Shown: piece by piece, positions 7,499 through 14,455 of the stretch
Layout: each line of letters starts with the position of its first letter
Numbering within the stretch: the first letter of the stretch is position 1
Source of the DNA: an uncultured Pseudomonas sp.
GTDB lineage: Bacteria; Pseudomonadota; Gammaproteobacteria; Pseudomonadales; Pseudomonadaceae
Length of the DNA stretch: 37,692 nucleotides
Reading direction: 5' to 3'
NCBI RefSeq assembly: GCF_946885955.1
Contig: NZ_CAMPHI010000047.1
Coordinates: 1 to 37,692 of the forward strand
Translations under genes and position numbers: made by a program
Notes under the pieces: model-generated
The model's database searches: none
What the model was told of the DNA's origin: nothing
Seen by the model: the letters and a program-made list of their open reading frames with translations, nothing else

Positions 7499-7664
7499 GA
7501 TCTCGGGGTGAGCTTTTCGCTGCCGCCTATACATTGCAGGCATCCCAGCATGGGGCGCGTATGCCGGCTGGAGATATGCGGCTCGGTTGCTTTGCCGGTC
7601 GCGGCCTCACCACGCGATCGCCCGACAGGTTCTGAGCGGTTGCCTGCCAGCCCAATCCCGGTGC

Positions 7665-8684
7665 TCAGCGTGGCTCCTGCGCCGGCAGGTGATTTAGATC
7701 GTCGGCATGGGCGTTGTCGGCCGTGCGCTGGCTGCGCAGTTTTTTCGCACGTTTCTCCAGTACCAGATACACCACGCAGGCCAGCGCCAGGGGCAGCAGG
7801 AAGTAGAGGACGCGGTAGCCGATCAAGGCTGCGAGCAGGGCACTTTGGGAAAACTGGTGTTGCAGCAGGGCTAGGAATACGGCTTCGATCACGCCCAGGC
7901 CCGCGGGGATATGCGCCATGGCGCTGGCCATGCTGCTGATCAGCAGTACGCTGAGGATCGATGGGAAATACGCCTGCTCGGGCAGCAGAATGTAGATCAG
8001 CAACGCCATCAGCGCCCAGTTGAGGGCGCCGAGCAGGGCCTGGATCAATGCAAGGCGCAGGCTCGGCAGGGTCAGCGGGTGCTTGCCTATGTGCCAGACC
8101 CGGCGCTTGCTCAGGCGGCAGGCGAGCAAGTAAACCGCCGTGGCAACCAGCAGGCCGAAGCCGATCACCTGCAGGCTGCTGGTGCCGAGCGACCAATCCG
8201 GCGGCAGGTCGATCAGGCGCATGGAAAACACCACGCCGGATATTGCGATATAGCCCAGCCAGTTGGTGATGAAGCTGAAGCTGAATATCTTGGTGATGAC
8301 CGAAGTGCGCAGGCCAAGGCGCGAATACAGGCGATAGCGCAGGGCGATGCCGCCGAGCCAGGCGCCGATGTTCAGGTTGAAGGTGTAGCAGACGAACACC
8401 ACCGGGATGATCTGCCTCGTCGGCAGGTTATGCCGGGTGTAGAAGCGCGCGAGCAGGTCGAAGCTGCAGTAGGTCGCATAACCGGCGATGCTCGCCAAGC
8501 TCGCCAGGGTCAGGGTCATGGCGTCGTAGGACTGCAGCGCGCTTTTCAGGTCCTGCCATTGCAGGTTTTTCACCAGCATAAACAGCAGCACCGGCATCAG
8601 CAGGAACAGCGCCAGGCTGAAACCGCGTCGTAGCCATTTCTTTCTTCTCGCCTTGCTGCCAGGCGAACTGCCGGTGATGTTCAT
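7665..8684 (-). CDS. ybhN: YbhN-like integral membrane protein (UPF0104 / LPG-synthase TM-like)
   Basis: A 339-residue membrane protein with about eight hydrophobic segments, belonging to the lysylphosphatidylglycerol-synthase transmembrane (flippase-like) family. The conserved central features are GAWLGGIALRYRLYSRLGL and, late in the protein, AHIPAGLGVIEAVFLALL. There is no soluble transferase domain, as in E. coli YbhN. The gene starts with ATG overlapping the stop of the phospholipase-D gene by 4 nt (ATGA). The order of endonuclease-like, cardiolipin synthase B, ybhN is the same as E. coli ybhP-clsB-ybhN, which supports the assignment. Its exact role is unproven; phospholipid movement linked to cardiolipin is plausible. 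The C-terminal 30 residues are charged and probably cytoplasmic. Confidence 0.85.
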   Translation of the reverse strand: MNITGSSPGSKARRKKWLRRGFSLALFLLMPVLLFMLVKNLQWQDLKSALQSYDAMTLTLASLASIAGYATYCSFDLLARFYTRHNLPTRQIIPVVFVCYTFNLNIGAWLGGIALRYRLYSRLGLRTSVITKIFSFSFITNWLGYIAISGVVFSMRLIDLPPDWSLGTSSLQVIGFGLLVATAVYLLACRLSKRRVWHIGKHPLTLPSLRLALIQALLGALNWALMALLIYILLPEQAYFPSILSVLLISSMASAMAHIPAGLGVIEAVFLALLQHQFSQSALLAALIGYRVLYFLLPLALACVVYLVLEKRAKKLRSQRTADNAHADDLNHLPAQEPR

Positions 8685-9919
8685 GAAGTCTTCTCCCGGT
8701 CGAACTGCAAGGCCTGCTTCGGTGGCGTCTCATCGACCGGGGCGAGCAACTTGAGCCGTGGCGAGTGCGCCGGCAGCCAACCGGCGATCGCCGGGAAATG
8801 CCGCAGGAAGTGAAAGCTGAGAAAGATCAGCGGGACGCGCCACCAATAGCCGCGTTTGGCATGCTTGAGGGTGATGCGTTTGCAGGATTCGCGCGCCAGT
8901 TGCTGCAGGTGCTCGTAAAGCCGATGGTTGAAGCTGGCGTCGCGGATGATCAGGTTGGCTTCGAGATTCAACGACAGGCTCAGCGGGTCGAGGTTGCTCG
9001 AGCCCACTGTCGACCATTCGTGATCGACCAGTGCGACCTTGCCATGCAGCGGCCGCTCGCAATATTCGTAGATGGTCACACCGTCGCGCAGCAGGTAGTG
9101 GTACAGCAGGCGCGAACACAGGCGCACCAGCGGCATATCCGATTGGCCCTGCAGAATCAGGGTGACATGCACGCCGCGCCGGGCGGCATTGCGCAACTCG
9201 CGCAGCAGGCGGTAACCGGGAAAGAAATAGGCATTGGCCAGCAGCAGGCGGAAGCTCGCCGAGCGTATCGCGTGCAGGTAATGCTCTTCGATGTCCTTGG
9301 GGTGCTCTTCGTTATCGCGTATCGCCAGCAATATCCGCGCCTGGCCGGCAAAGCGGTTGATCGCGCCGGCCAGGCCCGTGTGCCGGGTACGTGCCAAGGT
9401 CGCCTGAGGGCTGTAGGTGAGCAGGCGTCGGCTGGCCTGGTGAATATCCGCGACTATCGGGCCGTAGACCCGTACCGCATAGTCCTGCTTGGACATCGGC
9501 CCGGACAGGCTGAGGTGGTCGGCGCTGAAATTGATCCCGCCGATAAACGCCACTTCGGCGTCGACCACCACGATCTTGCGGTGCAGCCGGCGAAACAGGT
9601 TGGTGCGCATGCCCAACAGTTTCGGCCTGGGGTCGAAGGCGCGAATCCTCACCCCGGCGCTGGCCATGGTGGCGATGAATTCGCGGGTCAGGTCGGAGGT
9701 GCCGTAACCGTCGACCATCACATCGACGTTGACCCCACGCTCGGCCGCGTCGATCAGGGCCTGCTGCAGTTCGCTGCCGACCTTGTCCTCGTAGATGATG
9801 AAGGTTTCCAGCAGTACCTCATGGCGCGCGCTGCGAATCGCCGCAAAGACGCTGGGGAAAAACTCCTCACCGTTGATCAGCAACTCGACCTCGTTGCCGT
9901 CTTTCCAGTTGTAACTCAT
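8681..9919 (-). CDS. clsB: Cardiolipin synthase B-like phospholipase D protein
   Basis: A 412-residue phospholipase-D superfamily protein with two HKD motifs, LHRKIVVVDAEVAFIGGINF in the first half and LHGKVALVDHEWSTVGSSNL in the second. Each carries the His, Lys and Asp needed for phosphatidyl transfer. ClsB enzymes make cardiolipin, using phosphatidylglycerol and phosphatidylethanolamine in E. coli. The N-terminus lacks the two membrane helices of ClsA, so it fits the ClsB group. The start is ATG 9919 (MSYNWKDGNEVELLINGEEF), which overlaps the previous stop as ATGA; a longer upstream frame to 9967 has no conserved sequence. It is translationally coupled to the genes on both sides. Confidence 0.88.
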   Translation of the reverse strand: MSYNWKDGNEVELLINGEEFFPSVFAAIRSARHEVLLETFIIYEDKVGSELQQALIDAAERGVNVDVMVDGYGTSDLTREFIATMASAGVRIRAFDPRPKLLGMRTNLFRRLHRKIVVVDAEVAFIGGINFSADHLSLSGPMSKQDYAVRVYGPIVADIHQASRRLLTYSPQATLARTRHTGLAGAINRFAGQARILLAIRDNEEHPKDIEEHYLHAIRSASFRLLLANAYFFPGYRLLRELRNAARRGVHVTLILQGQSDMPLVRLCSRLLYHYLLRDGVTIYEYCERPLHGKVALVDHEWSTVGSSNLDPLSLSLNLEANLIIRDASFNHRLYEHLQQLARESCKRITLKHAKRGYWWRVPLIFLSFHFLRHFPAIAGWLPAHSPRLKLLAPVDETPPKQALQFDREKTS

Positions 9920-10719
9920 ATACGCACCTCCACAGCCAGCGGGGCATGGTCGGATAAATGGGACCATGGGCGCCGACTGAGGGCCTGGGGCTCATGGGTG
10001 GTGGCGTTGCGCACATAGATGCGGTCGAGGCAGAGCATTGGCCAGCGCGCCGGAAAACTTTTCGCCGGCGCGCCGAAGGCCTCGACGAAGGCTTCATGCA
10101 TGCCATTGCGGGCGAGCAGGGCGTGCGCACGTTGGCGCCAGTCGTTGAAATCGCCGGCGACTATCACCGGGGCGTCCGCCGGCAGTTCGTCGAGCAGCTC
10201 GCCGAGCAACCTCAACTGCGCCAGGCGGTGCGACTCGCGCAGGCCCAGGTGTACGCAGATCGCATGCACTTCTCTGTGCCCGGGTACGCTCAGCCGCGAG
10301 TGCAGCAGGCCGCGCTGTTCGTGGCTGTCGACTGAAATATCGAGGTTGCGGTGCTCGCTGATCGGAAACTTCGAGAGCAGGGCGTTGCCATGGTCGCCGT
10401 CTGGGTAGACCGCATTGCGCCCATAGGAAAAGTCCGGCCAGATGGTGTCGGCGAGAAACTCGTAATGCGGCGTGCTGGGCCAGTTGCTGTAGCGTTTCGC
10501 ATGGCGCTCGTGGTTGCCGTGCACCTCTTGCAGAAACACGATATCGGCCGCCGAGGCGCGCACCGCTTCGCGCAGCTCCGGCAGGATGAAGCGCCGGTTG
10601 AGGAAACTGAAGCCCTTGTGCGTGTTGAGTGTCAGCACACGCAGCGAATGCACCACGGTGGGCTGTTCGGCATTGGGCAGCACTGTCTTGTGCTGCTCGT
10701 TCTGGGATAGAAGGGTCAA
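9916..10719 (-). CDS. ybhP: Endonuclease/exonuclease/phosphatase-family protein (YbhP-like)
   Basis: A 267-residue member of the EEP metal-dependent hydrolase family. Visible motifs in order are LTLNTHKGF, FLQEVHGN (metal-binding Glu), GNALLSKFPI, HLGL, AGDFNDW (Asp/Asn), and LDRIYV with SDHAPLAVEV (catalytic Asp-His). The family includes nucleases, sphingomyelinases and phosphoinositide phosphatases, so the substrate is not certain. Placement before clsB and ybhN, as in E. coli, suggests membrane-lipid metabolism. The start is TTG 10719, overlapping the DUF72 stop as TTGA; an AAGGAG ribosome site 8 bases upstream supports it. There is no in-frame ATG near the beginning. Confidence 0.82.
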   Translation of the reverse strand: MTLLSQNEQHKTVLPNAEQPTVVHSLRVLTLNTHKGFSFLNRRFILPELREAVRASAADIVFLQEVHGNHERHAKRYSNWPSTPHYEFLADTIWPDFSYGRNAVYPDGDHGNALLSKFPISEHRNLDISVDSHEQRGLLHSRLSVPGHREVHAICVHLGLRESHRLAQLRLLGELLDELPADAPVIVAGDFNDWRQRAHALLARNGMHEAFVEAFGAPAKSFPARWPMLCLDRIYVRNATTHEPQALSRRPWSHLSDHAPLAVEVRI

Positions 10720-11633
10720 AACTTTACTCCTTGCAGCGTTCCCGGTGTCGCGGGTAATTCATCGGCGAGGCCGAACCTCTCCAGCAATGCGCGGGCGTCG
10801 AAAGGCGCACGGACTTTGACGTCGTTGTCGAAGTAGCAATAAACGTCACGGGGGGTACTGCGGTAGTGGCGCGCCGGGCAGATCAAATGTGCGTCGTCGG
10901 GTTGCCTGCCGTTACGCCAGGCATCGATGCGCGCGTGCCAGTTATCCAGGGCGTGCGCCGAATAACCGCTTTCATAGAGTTTCTTATCGCCATGCAGGCG
11001 GATGTAGACGAAATCGCTGGTCAAATCCTCGCAATGCGGCCATTTACCGGCGGTGTCGGCCACCACCAGAGCCACGTGGAACTCCGCGAGCAAGTCGACG
11101 AATGCCGGGTCGAGGAAGCTCTCATGGCGAATTTCCACGACATGACGCAGTGTCCGGTTGTCCGTATCGCACCAATAGCCCGTGGTTTGCAGGCGTGCAT
11201 CGCTGGCTTGCGCGCAGGCTTTGGCCTGGTTCAGGTCTTGCGGCAGCAAGGCGAGAAATTCGGCGAACAGGGCGGCGTCGAATTTGAAGCTGGGCGGGAA
11301 CTGCCAAAGAACCGGCCCGAGCTTTTCGCGCAGATGGGACAAGCCGGAAGCGAAGAAATTGGCGATCGGCGTCTGCACATCGCGCAGACGCAATATATGG
11401 GTGATCAGGCGCGGCGCCTTGACGCTGAAGACGAACCCCTCTGGGGTGTCCGCGTACCAGCTGGCATAGCGCTCGGGGGATTGCAGCGCGTAGAACGAGC
11501 CGTTGATCTCGATGCTGTTCACCGTCCGCGAGGCGAAGCGCAGTTCGTTCTTTTGCACCAACCCCTTGGGGTAGAAATCCCCACGCCAGGGCGGGTAGCG
11601 CCAGCCGGAAATACCGATGCGTAGCTCGCTCAT
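10716..11633 (-). CDS. DUF72 family protein (YecE-like)
   Basis: A 305-residue DUF72 protein, a TIM-barrel-like family of unknown activity. Typical features are the N-terminal IGISGWRYPPWRGDFYP, then NSIEINGSFYALQSPERYASW, FVFSVKAPRLITH, LGPVLWQFPPSF, HVVEIRHESFLD, FVYIRLHG and the late YCYFDNDVKVRAP. The start is ATG 11633, right before MSELRIGIS; a longer frame to 11849 overlaps the dehydrogenase gene and has no family similarity. It overlaps the following YbhP-like gene by 4 nt, so it probably belongs to the same transcript as the lipid genes. No precise role can be given. Confidence 0.88.
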   Translation of the reverse strand: MSELRIGISGWRYPPWRGDFYPKGLVQKNELRFASRTVNSIEINGSFYALQSPERYASWYADTPEGFVFSVKAPRLITHILRLRDVQTPIANFFASGLSHLREKLGPVLWQFPPSFKFDAALFAEFLALLPQDLNQAKACAQASDARLQTTGYWCDTDNRTLRHVVEIRHESFLDPAFVDLLAEFHVALVVADTAGKWPHCEDLTSDFVYIRLHGDKKLYESGYSAHALDNWHARIDAWRNGRQPDDAHLICPARHYRSTPRDVYCYFDNDVKVRAPFDARALLERFGLADELPATPGTLQGVKF

Positions 11634-11652
11634 GGGCCTTACTCCAAACCGT

Positions 11653-12978
11653 TCAGGTTCGTTTGGCCGGCGATATGGAAGGTGGATCGCTGGCCGGGAA
11701 CGACTCTTCGATGGCTTCGTCCAACAGCGCCTGTTCGTGTAGCAACTCTTCGTCGCCCGAGGCCGGGCTGTCGAAGCGTTGTGGATGCAGCTCGACCTTG
11801 ATCCAGCCGCTTTCGCGGCGATCGAACGCCTCGAAGGCGGCAATCGCATCGCTCATGGGTTTGATTTGGGTGAGGATTTTCGCCGGATCGATGCGGCGGC
11901 TGAGGATCAACTCGATGAGTTTGGGGATGTACTTGCGGTGATGACAGTTGCCCATGTTGATCGTCAGGTTCTTGTTCATCGCCAAACCGATCGGGAAACC
12001 GTCGGCCAGCGGCGGGTAGACGCCGATGATCGACAGGGTGCCGGCCTTGGCCAACCCCTGTACGGCCCAGTGAAGGGCCTGGCTCGGGGCGTCGCCGGGG
12101 TGCCAGTTGGCGCCGTCGGGATGGGTGTGCGGCGCTACCCGTGCCATCTCGTCGCGAAAACGCCCCTGTTGCAGCGGGGCGTCATGCTCGCCCCGGGGAT
12201 GTTCGGCATCCACGCCGACGGCATCGATGGCGCGGTCCACGCCGATGCCGCCGGTCAGGCGCAACAGGGTTTGCACCGGGTCTTCGCGGTCGAAGTCGAT
12301 CACCTCGGCGCCTTGCTGGCGCGCCATACGCAGGCGGTCGGGCAAATGGTCGATGGCCAGCACCCGCGAGGCACCTAGCAGCAGCGCGCTGGCGATGGCG
12401 AACTGGCCGACCGGGCCGCAGCCGAACACCGCGACGGTGTCGCCAGGGGTGATTTCGGCCATTTCCGCGCCGAAGTAGCCGGTGGGGAAAATATCGGACA
12501 GCAGCACCGCCTGGTCGTCGCTGATCTCACTGGGCAATTTCACCAGGCCGATGTGGGCATAGGGGATGCGCGCTTTTTCGGCTTGCAGGCCATCGAAGCC
12601 GCCGCTCGCTTGCGGGCCGCCGAAGAACGCGGTGCCGGCTTGTTTGCCGTTCGGGTTGGCGACATCGCACTGGGCGTAGTAACCGGCGCGGCAGTAGGCG
12701 CAGTTGCCGCAGGCGATGGTGGAGCACACCACCACGCGGTCGCCAAGTTGCAGGTTGCGCACGTCCGCGCCCAGGGCTTCGACGATGCCGACGCCTTCGT
12801 GGCCGAGGATAGTGCCCTTGGCCATGCCGCTGAGGGTACCGCGGACCATGTGCAGATCGGTGCCGCAGATGGCGGTTGCGGTCAGCCGGACGATGGCATC
12901 GGTGGGCGCTTGTATCTCGGGATCGGCGACTTCATCGAGACGGATGTCGCCAACATCATGAAATACCACGGCTTTCAT
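11653..12978 (-). CDS. Zinc-dependent alcohol dehydrogenase with acidic C-terminal extension
   Basis: A 441-residue medium-chain dehydrogenase. The catalytic zinc site is in ATAICGTDLH and GHEGVG, the structural zinc cysteines are in CGNCAYCRAGYYAQC, and the nucleotide-binding turn is VFGCGPVGQFA. It belongs to the glutathione-independent formaldehyde dehydrogenase-like branch, so small alcohols or aldehydes are likely substrates with NAD(P). An insertion-like His/Asp-rich stretch (about residues 260-295) is typical of this branch. After the normal end (GWIKVELHP) there are about 45 more residues ending in DEAIEESFPASDPPSISP, a motif also known as a free small protein or tail. The start ATG 12978 has GGAGG 8 bases upstream. 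It follows the CBS gene by 123 bp and precedes DUF72 by 19 bp. Confidence 0.88.
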   Translation of the reverse strand: MKAVVFHDVGDIRLDEVADPEIQAPTDAIVRLTATAICGTDLHMVRGTLSGMAKGTILGHEGVGIVEALGADVRNLQLGDRVVVCSTIACGNCAYCRAGYYAQCDVANPNGKQAGTAFFGGPQASGGFDGLQAEKARIPYAHIGLVKLPSEISDDQAVLLSDIFPTGYFGAEMAEITPGDTVAVFGCGPVGQFAIASALLLGASRVLAIDHLPDRLRMARQQGAEVIDFDREDPVQTLLRLTGGIGVDRAIDAVGVDAEHPRGEHDAPLQQGRFRDEMARVAPHTHPDGANWHPGDAPSQALHWAVQGLAKAGTLSIIGVYPPLADGFPIGLAMNKNLTINMGNCHHRKYIPKLIELILSRRIDPAKILTQIKPMSDAIAAFEAFDRRESGWIKVELHPQRFDSPASGDEELLHEQALLDEAIEESFPASDPPSISPAKRT

Positions 12979-13101
12979 GTGGCTATCCTCCGTGAAGGGG
13001 CGGCAGGGGCATGCACGAGCCCGGTAGCGGGCGGTCGAATGGTGCTGGCAACATTGCCTGGCGAGCCATCCAACGACCCCATGGAATCTGTGTCGGCCAG
13101 C

Positions 13102-13515
13102 TCAGTGCGCTTTGGCCACGCCATGCAGCACGGTGGCGCTGGCCCGGTTGCTGTCACTGGCGGCAATATTGCCGAGGGAAACCACGCCGACCAAGCGCTT
13201 GTCGTGGTTCATCACCGGCAGGCGGCGGACTTGGTTGTCGGCCATGTTTTGCGCCACGTGCTGCACGTCCTCGTCGTCGAAGCAGTAGCGCACGCCCTGG
13301 CTCATCACTTCGCTGACCGGGGTGTCGCCGGGAAGGCCTTCGGCAACCGCACGGATGGTGATGTCGCGGTCGGTGATCACGCCGATCAAATGGTCCTGAT
13401 CGTTGACCATCAAGGCGCCGCAATCGACTCGGGCCATGAGTGCCGCAGCTTCGTGAATACTCTGATCGGGCGTTACGGTTTGCACTCCTCGAGTCATGAT
13501 GTCGCTGATTTTCAT
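13102..13515 (-). CDS. CBS-domain pair protein
   Basis: A 137-residue protein made almost entirely of two CBS domains (about residues 8-58 and 72-125). The usual pattern is clear: MTRGVQTVTPDQSIHEAA, GALMVNDQDHLIGVITDRDI, then VSEVMSQGVRYCFDDEDV and RRLPVMNHDKRLVGVVSLGNI. Stand-alone CBS pairs bind adenine nucleotides and act as energy or stress sensors for partner proteins. The start ATG 13515 has a GAGG-type ribosome site. It stands alone between the PIG-L gene (127 bp upstream) and the dehydrogenase, so it may or may not share the trehalose transcript. The partner is unknown. Confidence 0.88.
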   Translation of the reverse strand: MKISDIMTRGVQTVTPDQSIHEAAALMARVDCGALMVNDQDHLIGVITDRDITIRAVAEGLPGDTPVSEVMSQGVRYCFDDEDVQHVAQNMADNQVRRLPVMNHDKRLVGVVSLGNIAASDSNRASATVLHGVAKAH

Positions 13516-13540
13516 GATGAATTCCTCTATCGGTTACCCA

Positions 13541-13559
13541 AGGCGCGGTAACCGCGCCT
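13541..13559. repeat. Short perfect palindrome between PIG-L and CBS genes
   Basis: AGGCGCGGT / ACCGCGCCT form a 9-bp stem around one base, with a TACAAAAAATC flank on the right. For minus-strand transcription the T-run lies before the stem rather than after it, so it does not read as a terminator for the PIG-L gene. It may be a REP-type element or a processing site. Confidence 0.4.
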
Positions 13560-13642
13560 ACAAAAAATCAGACTGGGGTGGGCGGGGCCGGTTCAGAACT
13601 TTTTCCGCGTACGCCGGGTCAGGCGTCGCGCGGCAGCAGACC

Positions 13643-14455
13643 CTAGAGAAAGAACAGCTCGAACGGCTGCTGCCAGCGCTGCAGCATGGTCGGTGTCAGC
13701 TTGGGCGTGTACGCCGATGGGGGATCGCCATACAGCTGGCTGGCGAAGGCCTGTATGGCGTGGCGTTTGCGCGCCTGGGCATTGCGGTCGAGCGGCAGTT
13801 TGCGCGCCCGTTCCCAGGGGATTCTCGGGTCTTCTGGGCTGGCCCAGTGCCAGGTCCATATGGGCATCTCGTAAAAGGTCGCGCCCAGCTCCTCGCAGGC
13901 TTGCAGGCACGCCTGGGCCACGGCGTGGTGATCGCTGTGGCCGTCGCAACGCCAAGTGCTTACCACGACATCGGAGGGCTGCAGATACATCGATAGAAAG
14001 CGCTGCAATTCCTCTTCGTGTAGCGCCACCTCGGCATCCGAGAAGCCGCCGTGGACCCACTTCAGGGTGGTCAGCGATAACCCCAGGCGGCTCAGGGCTT
14101 CGGCGCTTTCCTGGGAACGGATGATGCCCATACGGCGCTGGCTGATGCGAGCGGCGGCGTTTCGGTCGGAGCTGCCGTTGGTCACGGAGATCAGCAGCAT
14201 CGGCCGTTGCTCCTGGCAGAGCAACTGGAGCAAGCCACCACAGCCGAGTACCTCATCGGCGGGGTGGGTGGCGACTATTACCGCGCGCTTGCCCGTCGGC
14301 ACCAGTTGCCGGCAACTGATCGGCGGCACGCCCGCCAACTGTCTGGACGCCTTCCAGGCTTGCAGCGAGGTGGTGCGGCCCAGCGGCAGATTGCGCCGGG
14401 TGGGCGGCTGCCAATGTGGCGGCGGAAGCGAGGCAGGCTGTTGGGTGCGGGTCAT
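13643..14455 (-). CDS. PIG-L/LmbE deacetylase-like protein with altered active-site motif
   Basis: A 270-residue protein of the PIG-L (LmbE-like) family, zinc-dependent N-acetyl-sugar deacetylases. The fold markers are present: VIVATHPADEVLGCGGL at residues 60-76, VTNGSSD, RRMGIIRSQESAEALSRLGL and the later zinc-histidine region WRCDGHSDHHAVAQA. The usual motif is HPDDE. Here it reads HPADE (H64-P-A66-D67-E68), so the Asp that acts as general base in MshB is replaced by Ala while the zinc ligands seem kept. The start ATG 14455 overlaps the glgX stop as ATGA, making it the last gene of the trehalose run. A sugar substrate is likely from context, but activity is doubtful. Confidence 0.82.
   Translation of the reverse strand: MTRTQQPASLPPPHWQPPTRRNLPLGRTTSLQAWKASRQLAGVPPISCRQLVPTGKRAVIVATHPADEVLGCGGLLQLLCQEQRPMLLISVTNGSSDRNAAARISQRRMGIIRSQESAEALSRLGLSLTTLKWVHGGFSDAEVALHEEELQRFLSMYLQPSDVVVSTWRCDGHSDHHAVAQACLQACEELGATFYEMPIWTWHWASPEDPRIPWERARKLPLDRNAQARKRHAIQAFASQLYGDPPSAYTPKLTPTMLQRWQQPFELFFL

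Noticed and set aside
8765..10018. Long plus-strand frames opposite clsB and other minus-strand genes
   Set aside because: GC-rich third positions give long antisense frames; the minus-strand frames have clear family motifs and these have none.
13541..13570. Hairpin plus A/T run as terminator of the trehalose operon
   Set aside because: The T-run precedes the stem for minus-strand transcription, so the order is wrong for a Rho-independent terminator.
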